From assembly GCA_013146195.2 (NCBI GenBank), contig CM028378.1, positions 7,555,350 through 7,619,349 on the forward strand: 64,000 nt of DNA, written 5' to 3'. Source of the stretch: Codonopsis lanceolata (taxonomy: Eukaryota; Streptophyta; Magnoliopsida; Asterales; Campanulaceae). The number at the start of each line of letters is the position of its first letter. Within the stretch, counting starts at the first letter, position 1. Below are positions 22,649-35,400 of this stretch, in pieces. The notes beneath the pieces are model-generated. The model was given only the letters and a program-made list of their open reading frames with translations, was not told the origin of the DNA and searched no databases. A program made the position numbers and the translations under genes.

Positions 22649-23262
22649 CAGTGTTCTAAAACTCCCCGCCTAGCTCCACCTAGGCCCCGCCTAGCTCCAC
22701 CTAGGCCCCGCCTAGCTCCACCTAGGCCCCGCCTAAGCGTTAGGCCACTCTCTACCGCCGCGACTTTCTTAGTCGTCGCCTAATCGACCAAATCGGCGCC
22801 TACGCCAAACCTCGTCGACATTAATTTATTTTTGTAGCTTTGATTTTGTGGCATGCGATGACCGGAAAAGGAAGGAAGGCGAACTGGAGAAGGAAGGGGG
22901 AGTAGTAATGGTGAGGCAGAGAGGGAGGTAATGGGGGGCGAACTGGAGTAATATATTTTTTTGTTTTTTGTTCTAACCTTGGTTGGTTTATTGCTTTGGG
23001 GTTGTTGAGAATTGAGATTAATGGTAGGTTTGTATATTTTTGTTCATTTTATAAATATAGACAAGTGTTTGATAAAATGACAAACATAAAAAAAATGAAA
23101 TTTGTAGTCAATGTGTTTGATCTTTGATGTAAATTATCAAAAAATGGTAATTATGCCTTAATTCTAGGCTCCGCCTAGGCCTCGATTATGCCCCGACTAA
23201 TCCCCTAGGCGCTAGGCGCTAGTGTGCCGTCTAGCGGCCGCCTAACGATTTTTAGAACCTTG
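22649..23262. mobile_element. hAT-type MITE (CAGTGTTCTAAAA..) with perfect 8-bp duplication
   Basis: Terminal repeats CAGTGTTCTAAAA and (complement) CAAGGTTCTAAAAA bound 614 bp. GTGTTGAG flanks both ends exactly (22641-22648 and 23263-23270). Subterminal 'cgcctag' and 'ctaggcg' motifs are plentiful, including three tandem 'ccccgcctagctccacctag' units at about 22660-22735. A relative lies at 52067-52586. Confidence 0.85.
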
Positions 23263-23789
23263 GTGTTGAGGATTACATTTACACCCGAATATTTTGTATT
23301 TTTATCGATATTTTTCGGTAGAGGTAAGTTACTATTCCCTTCCATTTGTATGTAATAATAGCATACATGAACTGTGGGCTACTCCCATATGATTTGTTTT
23401 GAATATGGAGTATGAATAATTTAATTACGAATTATTATTAATTGTAATTGGTTAATGTGTTAAATGGTTTTAAACCATTATTATGCCGAGTAATACATCG
23501 GTGAGATTGTGTTGGGATGAATCCTGCAAGTCGCGGTGATGCCCGAAATTTATAAACATTAAACGAATGACTCAATGGAGTTGATTTAGGGACAATAAAA
23601 TATAACGAGTGACGTGTTTTATTCTTACGATAATAGAGAATACTTTGGTGTAGTTTATGATATGTAAAATATTACATACCTTGGTTGTTGATTCTTATGT
23701 TAGATGTATATCTGTTCAGTTCATTACATCTAGTTTTATACTTCAGTGGCTAATCGGGCTGCGTATCGATTAGCGTGGCAACTGTGTAT

Positions 23790-24955
23790 AGAACTTTGCC
23801 AAGTATAGTTTTTATAGGACTTTACAGGTTCAGCGGAAAACCTCTTCTCAGCTTCATCGGAAGACCTGCTCAAAGCCTAAGAACGGCAGACCTTGTGTCC
23901 ACCTGGTCTCTTATGACGTGTCCTGTCCAGCAATGACTCATTGAATTAATTCGAACTAATCTAATCATTGTTTGAATTAATCCAAGACATTCCCTGACAT
24001 ATCAAGCCGCCGAAAGCAACTTTCCGAAAAGCAGGAAGACTTTTCGTCCTGAACAGTGAAAGCAGGAAAAGCAGACTGTCTCCTACTTTCTGCAACAACT
24101 CTCGATCGACACCTAAATCGCCCACCTTTTGAAGATCTCGAAATCATTCCTGCTCTAGATATGCGTGAAGGCGAAAATCCTTGGCCCGACATCCCATGCA
24201 TTTAATGCATTGTTGAAAAGAGATGTTGAAGTATTCGCCTTCTCAGCGGATCTTTGAAGTGCACTGCTATAAATGTTGCCATTGAAGGCTGGAAAAACAA
24301 GCAACCATGCGAATCAATCGAACACTTAAAGGATTGCTCACGAAACTTCATAAACTCCAAGTCTTTCAACTCGGTGCAATCAAGAGATCCTCAATGCGGA
24401 TCTAGAAGTCCTAAATCAACAACAAGAAGCTGCTCTTCAACACTTATTGTTTTTAACTTCTTGTTGTTTACATTCATTTACTATACTTCCGCACGAATTA
24501 AATATCTTGTATTTACAGATATTTAATTCCATAGACCTCAAACACAAGTCAATATTTTGTACACGATCCATTAGGGATATTCTTTGTAATTGATTTAAGT
24601 GGAAAACATAGTGCACAATTTAAATCAAGGTTATTGCCTTGGTGGTGGGCGTAGCACTCTTTATAGTGTGAACCATCCCAAAATACGTGTGTTATTTCTT
24701 ATCTGTTTGTTTGTCATCCGATCTAGTCATTACTTTGATTATCTTTATCCATTTCTGTGAGAACTTAAGTATCTTGTAAAAGGTCTAGGTAGTCCTTATC
24801 GGCGGACACAGGAACAACTATCTTGAAGGTCTTCCGCTACTTCATTCTCTTGATAGATTGCAAGTATCCTTCAAAGAATTTATTAAAAGTTTTAAGTGTT
24901 TAATAAGCTATTCAACCCCCCTTCTAGCTTATTATTGTGCCCTTTGGGACCACAA
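23790..24955 (+). mobile_element. Probable 5' LTR region of a Ty1/copia element
   Basis: The right part has LTR R-U5 features: 'ctttatagtg', 'cttaagtatcttgta' and a C-run 'ttcaacccccctt' about 45 bp before the end at ..gggaccaca. A corrupted PBS (ttgtatcgagcc, 24957-24968, compare TGGTATCAGAGC) and gag follow. The left boundary is uncertain. The frames at 23977-24201 and 24254-24526 are not supported as genes. Confidence 0.45.
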
Positions 24956-25021
24956 TTTGTATCGAGCCTTACTCTTTGAAAACAAGTTTTTCGAGATTAA
25001 ACTCTTGAGAGATGCGATATA

Positions 25022-28000
25022 ATGGCACAAACACACTACATGCCGCCTACATCTAATGCTAACCACGTCCCGATATTGGACGAAGGACATTTGATGTATG
25101 GAAGGATAAAGTAATGAGATTTATGAACTCTATTGACAACAGTTATGGAAATGTGTTCCGCAGTCAACATGTACCAATGAAGGCAAATCTTCTAGCCTCC
25201 ATTCTTTGGGAATCCTGCGGAAGTACCAAAGGAAGAATCGAATGGACGAGGATGATAGAAAGTTGGTAGAACTTGAAGAAAGCAATAAACATAATCACCG
25301 ACTCTCTGACACAAGCACATACCAGCGAGTGATTCGATGTACAACCGCAAAAGAGATGTGGGAAGCTCTTTGTAGAATACTTGGAAGGAGACCAAGACAC
25401 AAGAGTTAACGAGAAAATATACATACATCTAGCAGTTTGATTCTTTCAAAAAAGGATCCTAAGAAACCTTGAGACAAGCATACGATCGCTTCAAATGAGG
25501 AATGCTTCATGGCTATAGAATCGAGAAAACAAAGACATCCGGTACGGGCGGTGGGCATTCAAGACACATGTTGACAGTCTTCTTACGATATATAGGCTGA
25601 GCAAAAGGACCCATTGTTATTTTCGGAGATAATGCAAGAGGAAAGACAATTGGATATGGCTCGATCTCAGAGAGAAGTCTCTCCAATCAACAAAGTCTCT
25701 CTAGTGAGTGGTTTAAAGCACAATCTTACGAGCATATCTCAATTTTGCGACAAAGGACTTCTATGCCAATTCAACTCCAACCGGTGTCTCATCGAAGCGG
25801 TGAATCTGCTCTACAATCGGCCAGGCAATAGACAAGGAAATGTCTATGTCGTGGACTTAAATCTTCTAGGAGATTCTCAAACACATTGCTTAGTAGCTAA
25901 CAACGTTCGTGACAACATGGCTATGGCTCGATCACCTGCTCGGCCACCTCAACTTCAAGCACCTCTCCAAGCTCTCTAAAAATGGGCTTGTCAAAGGTCT
26001 ACCTATGGTGTCTACCGACCATGACGAGTTGTAAAGCTTGTCAACTAGGAAAACTCTCCAAGTCTTCCTTCAAAAGAAAGTCTTTTTGTCAACAAACAGA
26101 CCTCTTCAACTCGCATATGGATCTCTTTAGACCAATCACCACGGTATTTCAGGAGACAAGTATACACTTGTAGTAGTTGATGACTACTCTAGATTCACTT
26201 GGATTGAAACAATGACATCTAAAGATGAAACGTATGATCTAGTCACTGCTCTTTTCGGAAGACTTCAAACTCAAAAGCTTGAAGACATAAGCGACATAAG
26301 ATCGGGACAACGACAGAATTCAAGAACAATGGTGTAGAAAATGCTGCGATGACCACGGGATCGGACACAATTTCTGCCCTCCGCCGGTGCTCCTCAACAA
26401 GCGGTGTAGGCGAGCGGAAGAACGCAGAACAACGATTGAGCGGCAAGAACAATGTTGGCGAAAGCTAAACTTCTAAGTATTTACAGGCGAGAAGCGTCAA
26501 CACCGCATGTTTTACTGAAACAGATCCACGGTAGAACAAGTTTCATAACAAAACTCCATATGAAATATGGAGAGGAAGATCCCAAACATAGGATTTCTTA
26601 AAATCTTAAATTTGTAAATGTTTTATTCTTTATAATGGAAAAGAATATAGAGGAAAATTTGATACAAAATCGGGCGATTTAAGGAATTTTTAAGGGTATT
26701 CCAAACATTCAAAAGCATTCGCATTTTCGATTAAAACTAATTTAAAAATTTTAGAATCAGTGCATGTTTCTTTTGATGAATATGACTTGTTAGAGCCTAG
26801 AAAGGCTCGAGCGTTGCTAATGATTCGATAATGATGAGGCAGTACGAATACATCATCTACTTCCACTCCTCATCGAAGAAAGCACAATTGCGGACCCTGA
26901 TGCAGATAACCGCCCACTCGGTGAGCGAGAACTCTCTGCCGAAATCGATTACTCTTAACTCTTGTTGACCACGAACCCATCTCTTCTGTTTTACCCCAAG
27001 CACCTTTACAGATCACTCATCCTTCTTGTTCACCGAGAAAATGAAAGTTTTGAAGATCCTATGTCTTGAACCGGTTTTGGTGAATCACCCTCTCGACCTA
27101 CTCGAGGAGTGCGGATGGAAGAATCCACCAGTAGTGATCTTCCTCCACTCATTTGCATGAAGCAAGAGATCATCCCATCTCTCAAATCATTGGTGATCTC
27201 AACACGGGGAGTTCTGACGAGAAATAAAGTTCGATAAGAGACTATGTTTTACGCATTTGTATCCGAACTCGAGCCAAAGAAGATTGATGAAGCTATCAAG
27301 ATCATAACGGATTGAAGCTATGCAAGAAGAAGTGAACCAGTTTGAAAGATGTAAGGCGTGGAGCTTAGTTCAAAGACCGATCGATCATCCGGTCATCGGA
27401 CTAAATGGGTTTTAAACAAAAGAGATGAAGATGGAAATGTCACGTAAACAAAGCTAGACTGTTGCACAGTGGCTACCGACAGAAGAAGGAATTGACTTTG
27501 ATGAAACGTTTGCTCTCGTTGCTAGACTAGAGGCAATCGTAATCTTTCTAGCCTACGCATCGCTCATGGACTTCAAAGTGTATCGATGGATGTAAAGAGT
27601 GCATTTCTCGAATGGTGATCTTCAAGAAATCGTACACGTGAACGACCTCCGTGATTTGTCAATTCGACAACCGGATTACGCCTACCGACTCAAGAAAGCT
27701 CTCTACGGCCTCGAAGCAAGCTCCTGAGCTTGGTATGAAATCCAAGTTCTTAATAGAACAAGGATTCGTGAGAGGAAGAATAGACACTACTTTATTCATC
27801 CTCAAGCACAAAGGCCATTCTCCGGGTACAATCTATGTGATCGACATCATCTTTGGATCAACTAACCAAAGCTTGTGTGATTCGAGAAGTCGATGCAAAG
27901 CAAGTTCGAGATGAGCATGATGGGTGAACTTACCTACTTTCTAGATCAAGAGACAAGTACTTTCGGACGGAATCTTCATCACCAAACCAAATATGCAAAG

Positions 28001-28750
28001 GAACTTATCAAAAGTTCGGTCTTGATTCACCTAAAGGATTCGAAACTCCAATGTCTACCGACCGCCATCTTGACAAAGATGAGAAGGGAAAGCAAGCAGA
28101 ACGTGACCAAGTACCGAGGAATCATAGGTTCACTTCTTTACCTTACCGCTAGTAGACCCGACATTATGTTTGTTGTTTGTGTTTGTGCAAGATTTCAAGT
28201 GTGATCCAAAGAGTCACATTTGCTTGTCGCCAAACGTATCATCGATATGTTTCAAAAACAACAAATCTAGGCATATGGTACTCCAAAACAACAATTTCGA
28301 TCTAGTTGATACTCAGATGCAGATTATGCAACCGCAGGAGTTAAGAAGCACTAGTGGGACTTGTCAATTTCGGAAATAGACTTGTCTCACGGTCTCAAGA
28401 AACAAGGATCGCTTGTAAACTCAACCACGTAGTTCGAATATAGTCAAGCGTTGTTGTTCTCAACTACTATGGATGAAGCAACAACTAGTGGATCTACAAC
28501 ATCAAGACCGCAACCGCCCAATCATGTGTGACAACACATCGAATTTCGCCTCCAAAATCCAAAGGATGTACTCCAAGACTAAGCACATTGATATCCGTTA
28601 TCACTTCTCAAAGATCATGAGTAGGTAACATCGCTTTTGGAATATGTTCCAACCGAGCATCAATTGGTGACATTCTCACAAAACCACCGGATGCCACCAG
28701 TTTGCTTATTTAAGGAGAAATCTTGGTATGATTGATCCTACCGCTTAATT
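25022..28750 (+). pseudogene. Ty1/copia gag-pol polyprotein, heavily frameshifted
   Basis: Pieces of one polyprotein appear in order but in changing frames. Gag: FDVWKDKVMRFMNSID near 25090, VIRCTTAKEMWEALCRIL near 25330. Protease/pre-integrase: VSLVSGLKHNLTSISQFCDK at about 25690-25755 and the GNVYVVDLNLLG segment at 25838. Integrase: CKACQLGKLSKSSFKRKS near 26030, MDLFRPITT, then DDYSRFTWIETMTS near 26180. Reverse transcriptase: IDFDETFALVARLEAI near 27490 and the RLKKALYGLEA segment near 27690. RNase H: YRGIIGSLLYLTASRPDIMF near 28110 and a final GDILTKPPDA near 28670. Stops and one- or two-base deletions are so frequent that no domain is intact. Domain order (integrase before RT) fixes it as copia. 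No 3' LTR was recognised. Confidence 0.85.
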
Positions 28751-29796
28751 TCAAAGTTATTTGTTAATGTTTCTTTTCATACCTAGACTTAGTTTTAGAC
28801 TAATCTGAAGACGTAAGTTCTCCCTTTACCTAAGACTTAAAGGTTAGTATTTTTACTTAGTCTATTTTTTTTTTACAAAGAGGTTTCTAAAGCAATAAAG
28901 GGGTCAAGGATAAATAGATCTTTGAACCGCCTTTTGCCAAACTTTACTTTTAACCCTTTGACAAAAATATTTCTCTCTCTATTCATACTCTCTCTCGTGT
29001 AACTACTTTCAAGAAATCCAAATTCTTCTTGTTTCTTCTTCTCATCGACAAAGAATGGTAAGTGTTTTTCTACATTCTCTACTTGAAACTTATTGTTTTC
29101 CGCTTGCATTTCATTTCATAACCTAAAATTATTTTGGAATTCAACGGTCATTTTCGAAGTTTCATACGCTCGCCATTGTTGTTCTTAAAAACCTAGAAAA
29201 CTAACAGTCGTTTATGAATATTCATCGTTTATCCTATGAAAAACTTATGTTATACATTTCTTTGGTTTGGACTCTCTAAACATTCTAGGGTTTCAAGTTT
29301 TCTCTTCAAAATTCCAAATATTTTTAGAAAACCTTGAAATTTCAGTTGTTTAAACTCTTGAGGTGAAAAGCCCTAATTTTATTTGTATTTCTTTCGGGCA
29401 AGAACTTCAAAATCGGCCGAACCTGTGAGACCGCCATTCCTCCTAGTAAGGATGTCAACCTTCCGGATATCCTAACTTTCCCGCCTCTCATGACATCATA
29501 GTCGCCTCGGGACCCGGCGCATTCCAGAATGTGCATTGACCTTCAATCAATCAAAGACGCCGGCGTCAAAGCTTGCGAGGATATGAACGCCTCGATTTTA
29601 CCTCTTACGCCTCAACGACAAAAAATTATAGCATCTTTCTCGGCGTAAGAATTCTATCAGAGAATAGAGCTTCATGAACAAGACCGCTTTACGAGGGTGG
29701 ATTCGAGGCCGCCCCATCTCCATTACGCTAAATCAATTTCTACCATCATCTACGTGCATTATGGTGGACCTCTTCAAAGAACCATTCTTTGAGGCC
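28751..29796. other. Region between copia pol remnant and assembly gap; unresolved
   Basis: Could be the 3' non-coding part, or an additional ORF region, of the copia element: leader-like CT-rich DNA at 28960-29060 is followed by ATGgtaag at 29055. The frames at 28873-29109 and 29342-29536 show no motif. I see no supportable gene. Confidence 0.3.
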
Positions 29797-29896
29797 NNNN
29801 NNNNNNNNNNNNNNNNNNNNNNNNNNNNNNNNNNNNNNNNNNNNNNNNNNNNNNNNNNNNNNNNNNNNNNNNNNNNNNNNNNNNNNNNNNNNNNNN
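29797..29896. other. Assembly gap (100 N)
   Basis: A run of exactly 100 N, the usual placeholder for a gap of unknown size. Flanking sequence on both sides is repetitive and frameshifted. Confidence 0.99.
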
Positions 29897-31260
29897 CAGA
29901 CTCATGCATCGAGAAATGATCTGGGTGATTCATTATCACTGTTACTTCTTTCAACTTCATAAAAACCAAGTCCATGATGCATCATTTGAGAATCGACAAT
30001 AGCCCATGCAAGAGGATATATGCATATTACCATCTTGACAAGTTGCAATAATCAACGTACCTCGTATCTTGCGAGTTAAAAATGTTCCATCCACAATCAC
30101 TAAGCCATTGCATTGAAATTGCGAATACGTGTTCATTATCAAGCTCCAAAGGTAGGCGTTGATGGATTGACCAATTGCAAGTTGTGCGCATATGCGACCC
30201 TTCTTGTAACTATCCTCAGGTGAACCCACGAGTTGTGTTAAGGCATCTTCTCTGACCTCCTCGCTTTTTAGTTTGAAACTGATGTTCTAGACATACACGC
30301 AATGATTTCCTTGGTTGTAACACGGTGTCGCGGTCCTCAACCTTGGTGAAATGTGTTTCCCAATCATACGTGTTGTCGCACTGTGATCGACCATGCAAAT
30401 ATTTTGGGGCAACAATGTTCGGGTGTATATTTTCGAATCTCAAAATAATCACTTTTAGTACTTTGTTGCAAACAAAGCGCCATTTGCAATTATCATCAAC
30501 ACAAACTACGATTATTACATCTTGTTGGATTTTTTTTTTGTTTTGACTCAAACTTATGGTTTAAGGCAAGCAAGTGAACGGCATCCGAAGCTCCTTCTTG
30601 TTATTGAATACTTGTCCAACATTCAAATCAATCTCTTCGGTATCACTCGCTTTGGCAGAAGAAGTCCTAAATTATCACTTGTGGCGATTGTCTTGATCTC
30701 TGTTGGCTTCATCGTGTTGTCTTGATTGAACCCAAACATACGTCGTGGGTGTAGCAAAATCATTAGGGTTATTGGATAAAGGTTCATCTCTGTTGTCTTC
30801 ATCTATGTTCTCTTGGTGAACCCATCAAGCTGTCTCGGCGGTGTGGCAAATTCGATAGGTTCATCTACATGTTATTCTTCATCTCTCCATTGTTTTCATC
30901 TTCTCTATTATTTTCCTCTTCTCCATTATTTTCCATGTCAAAACCGTTTCATTATTTTCTCCTCGATGCAGTCAAAATTTTCCATGATCAAGCGGGTAAC
31001 AAAAGTGGAGATTGAACCCCTAGGTTCAAGTACCATTCAAAATCTTCATCTTTAGTAATTAAGGCGGAAATTTAAAAGCATTTGCCGTTCTTTGGAGTAA
31101 CAAATCTTATCTCTATGTCATCAACTTGGCAAATGGTTCGTACTTTACCATATAACTCTTCACATGTACTTTCATTCTTGATACCAACTCCCTTGGATTA
31201 CGTTTGTCAATAAATTTCCATGAGCATCGGCGATGTCGTCTTCAACAAAATGTCCAAAAT
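29897..31260 (-). pseudogene. MULE (MuDR-like) transposase, fragmented, running into the gap
   Basis: Minus-strand frames contain an N-terminal MuDR-type segment (CVDDNCKWRFVCNKV, with FENIHPN, near 30490-30400) and then the DDE-core segment NGLVIVDGTFLTRKIRGTL at about 30115-30055, followed by TCQDGNMHI and SNDASWTWFL near 29970. The first catalytic Asp is in VDGTF. At least two frame changes separate the pieces. The catalytic Asp/Glu residues that follow would lie in or beyond the gap. Upstream, 31260-30560 (minus) is consistent with more of the variable N terminus but is full of stops. The encoding element would have mobilised MULEs like those seen elsewhere in the window. Confidence 0.75.
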
Positions 31261-31379
31261 AAATAGCGAGGGCCAAAAACGAAGTCATATCACGCAATAT
31301 AAAACATAATAAATAAGTACATTCAAATACTCAATGTATTCCAATTTTAAAGGAATGAGTTGTCGGTTGATAAACCACA

Positions 31380-34180
31380 GACCGATTAACACTATTAATA
31401 GACAATGACATGGTTTTATCTATGGTTTATTAATAAACCGTTGATAAACATTAGACACGATTGATAACCCGGTTTGCAAACTTCTTTTGAAACCGGTGTC
31501 GATTAACGGTTTTATTCACACAGTTTATCAATAAAAAACCGGTTGCAAACGTTTATTAACCAGTGTCAATAAACCACTTGCAAACCAAGGTCAAACACAA
31601 TTTGTTTAGTAACCGATTATGACCACTCACTGGTTTATCTATGGTTTATCAATAAACGGTTGATAAGCTAAAGGGGTAAACTTCTTTGAAACCGGTGTCG
31701 ATTAACGACCACTCACTGGTTTATCTATGGTTTATCAATCGATTTGATAAACTAGGGGAATAACACTTGCGTTTGAAACCGGTGTCGGTTAACGCTCCAC
31801 ACAGTTTATCTATGGTTTATCAATAAACCGGTTGATAAGCTAAGGGGTAAAAATAATTAAAGGGTAAACTTCTTTGCTTGGAAACAGTGTCGATTAACGA
31901 CCACTCACGGTTTATCTATGGTTTATCAATAAACCACTTGATAAGCCAAGGGGTAAACTTCTTGCTTGGAAGCCGATTAATCGGTTAACGGCCACTCACA
32001 GGTTTATCTATGGTTTATCAATAAACCGATTGATAAGCTAGAGAATAAACTTCTTGCAAACAGTGTCGATTAACGACCACTCACTGGTTTATCTATGGTT
32101 TATCAATAAACCTTGATAAACCAAAGGGGTAAACTTCTTTGGAAACCGGTCAATTAACAGCCACTCACCTGGTTTATCTATGGTTTATCAATAAACCAGT
32201 TGATAAGCTAAGGGGTAAAATAAGCTAGGGGTAAACTTCTGCTTGGAAACCAGTGTCGGTTCTGGCCACTCACAGGTTTATCTATGGTTTATCAATAAAC
32301 CGGTTGATAAGCCAAGGGGTAAACTTCTTTGCTTAAACCGGTGTCGATTAACGACCACTCACGGTTTATCTATGGTTTATCAATAAACCGGATTGATAAA
32401 CTAGGGTAAACTTTGTTTGAAACGATTAATCGATGCGACCACTCTGGTTTATCTATGGTTTATCAATAAACCGTTGATAAGCTAAGATTAAAAAGCTAGG
32501 GGTAAACTTCTTTGTTTGGAAACGGTGTCAATTAACGACCACTCACGGTTTATCTATGGTTTATCAATAAACCAGTTGATAAGCTAAGGGGTAAATAAGC
32601 TAAGGGTAAACTTTGCTTGAAACCAGTGTCGATTAACTTGACCACTCACTGGTTTATCTATGGTTTATCAATAAACCGATTGATAAGCTAAGAGGGTAAA
32701 CTTCTTTGGAAACCGGTGTCGGTTAACGACCACTCACTGGTTTATCTATGGTTTATCAATAAACCGGTTGATAAACAAGTACTTTGTTTGGAAACCGGTG
32801 TCAGTGCTTGACCACTCTGGTTTATCTATGGTTTATCAATAAACCGGTTGATAAGCAAGGGGTAAAATAAGCTAGAGGTAAACCTTCGTTTGGAAACCGA
32901 TTAATCGAGTGCGGCCACTCACACTGTTTATCTATGGTTTATCAATAAACCGGTTGATAAGCTAAAGAATGCAAAATAAAAGGTAGGGAGTAAGCTTCTT
33001 TGCTGGAAACCGTGTCGATTAACGACCACTCACACGGTTTATCTATGGTTTATCAATAAACCGGTTGATAAGCTAAGGGGTAAACTTCTTTGTTTGGAAA
33101 CAGTGTCGATTAACGACCACTCACGGTTTATCTATGGTTTATCAATAAACAGTTGATAAACCAAGGGGTAAACTTCTTGTTTGGAAATCGGTGTCAGTGC
33201 TGACCACTCACACGGTTTATCTATGGTTTATCAATACCCGGTTGATAAACGGTTGCAAACTTCTTTGTTTAGTAACCGATGTCGATTAGCGACACTCACT
33301 TTATCTATGGTTTATCAATAAACCGGTTGATAAACAAGGGAGTACACTTGCTGCTTGGAAACGGTCTCAGTGCGGCAACTCACCGGTTTATCTATGGTTT
33401 ATCAATAAACGGTTGATAAACAAAGGGGTAAACTTCTTTGTTCGAAACGATATCACACGTGCAGACACTCACTTGGGTTATCGATGGTTTATCAATAAAC
33501 CGGTTCATAACCCGGTTTGCAAACTTCTTTGTTTGAAAACGATTAAGTTAACAGACACTACTTGGTTTATCAATAAACCAGTTGATAAATCGGTTTGCAA
33601 ACTTCTTTGTTTACTAACGATGTCGATTAACGAGACACTCTTTGGTTTATCTATGGTTTATCAATAAACCACTTGATAAGCGACTTGATAAACCAATTAG
33701 CAAACCAAGGTAAAAACCTTGTTTATTAACCGGTGTCAATAATCGAGACACTCACTGGTTTATCTATGGTTTATCAATAAACCGATTGATAAACCAGGGT
33801 AAACTTGCTGAAACAGAGTCAATTAACGACCACCTCACCTTTGGTTTATCTATGGTTTATCAATAAACCAGCTTGATAAACCAAGGGGTAAACTATGTTT
33901 AAACCGATGTCGGGCTTTAATGACACTCAATTGGACACTTAGGTTTATCAATGGTTTATCAATAAACCAGCTTGATAAACCGCTTGCAAAACTCCGTCAT
34001 TAATCAACCAAAGGTGTCAATTAACGTACACTCACTTTGGTTTATCTATGGTTTATCAATAAACCAGCTTGATAAACCAAGGGTAAACCTTCGTCGCTTG
34101 GAAACAGTGTCGCTGTAACAGACACTCACCGTTTATCAATAAACCGGATTGATAAACCGTTTGCAAACCAAGGTGCAAAC
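31380..34180. repeat. Satellite of about 28 hairpin-bearing units, period about 90 bp
   Basis: The core GGTTTATCTATGGTTTATCA followed by ATAAACCGGTTGATAA recurs about 28 times (near 31412, 31626, 31714, 31805, 31905, 32000, 32080, 32170, and so on to 34127), spaced mostly 80-110 bp. Each unit continues with 'aaggggtaaacttcttt', 'ggaaaccggtgtcgattaac' and 'gaccactcac'. The core holds two overlapping inverted repeats: GGTTTAT-CA-ATAAACC and TTATCAA-8 nt-TTGATAA. There is no consistent reading frame. It lies next to the MULE transposase remnant (29897-31260) and could be a subterminal array of that element or an independent satellite. Confidence 0.9.
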
Positions 34181-35185
34181 TCTTTGTTTAATAACTGGGC
34201 CTCGCTTAACAGAGCAGGTTAGGTGCCAATGTATAAGGTACGAGATTCAAAATGCACATGATTGTTGAATAGTTGTGCATTTTGCAAAGAAAGACAGCTT
34301 TTGAGCCATGGTTGAATTTGCGAAAAATCAAATGGATTCGATGAATGTTTATGGAAACGAACTCGAATACTTAGCATTACTAAGCACAAAATTGATGTGC
34401 TTGCTTCAATTTGGAAGAAAACTTTTCTCGAACTCCACGACGCCGATCGGGGTGGGAGTATTCGACAAGGGAACGAACTCGATTACTTAGCGCTAGCACA
34501 CTTGATGGGCTTCAAACCCCTTCGAATTTGGAAGAGAACACTTGGATTTCGAATATTACGAATTTGAGTAACGATCAACGAACTTTGTCGAACTCGTTGG
34601 TGAGGGGTCAGGACGAATATTCGAGTGAGCATTCGTATACTTAGGTATAATCCCACATACGATAATGTATAAAATCGAGCCCTACAAACCAATACCAAAA
34701 AAGAAAAGGATAAATGAAGGGTAGTTTAGACATTTTACACCCTACAAACCAATACCAAAAAAAAAAAGGATAAATGACATTTTACGGTAAAATGGCCAGA
34801 TAAGACTTTTTTTTTAAGCTTAAAATGGCCATATAAAGCTTTTTTTTTAAGTGTTGGAAAAAGACCCAAGTCTTGTTTGACTTGGCCCTTTTATGCCCCA
34901 TTATTGTATATGCTTTTCATATTTATTATTGCTTACCGGTGACTGAGATCTCAACTAATCAAACAACATAACCGGTGCAAGATGCTGACACTAACTCGTT
35001 ACACTCTTATGCTTACTTTTGGCAATTTGTTTTTGGAACGGGGACCGTCCATTTAATCAATTATAATTCATGATCGTAAATCTCAAATGGGTATGTTTAT
35101 TTGTGTCAATTTAAAATTTTGTGTGTGCTTATACTCACTATTTAGTGGCTGTACGGACAAATGGACGTGGACATATATTGTCACC
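34181..35185. other. Satellite-flanking DNA with short duplications; no gene
   Basis: Near-duplicate segments: 'gaacgaactcga.tacttagc' at about 34356 and 34473, and 'ccctacaaaccaataccaaaa' at about 34680 and 34740. The frames at 34308-34490, 34411-34644 and 34483-34698 overlap on both strands and lack motifs. Confidence 0.45.
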
Positions 35186-35189
35186 TTTA

Positions 35190-35400
35190 TGTGACATGCA
35201 TCCTACCACTAAAATAATATTTAACAGAAAAATAAAAAATAAAAAAATAGCACAACCAATAGAAAGAGTTTTAAAAATAATAATAATGATTAAGAATTTA
35301 AGATATATCCACACCCTCAAGTGAAATGTTAAAAATTGAAATTGTTATACACAATGTGAATAAATTTAGTTGTCACATCATATCCACTGAATATGTTTTT
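35190..35400. repeat. Dispersed repeat, copy 1 (partner 40566-40755)
   Basis: Shares 'gtgacatgcatc', A-rich 'aaaaataaaaaataaaa', 'cacaatgtgaataaattta' and 'gacacatcatat' in the same order with 40566-40755. Overall divergence is high, so this is an old copy. Non-coding. Confidence 0.6.

Noticed and set aside
33413..33667. 84-residue frame with repeated WFINKPV..KLLCL
   Set aside because: It is satellite DNA that happens to stay open for two units; the frame is not kept in neighbouring units.
31380..34180. Regularly spaced repeats reminiscent of a CRISPR array
   Set aside because: The host is a plant, the 'spacers' are themselves related repeats, unit length varies and there are no cas genes.
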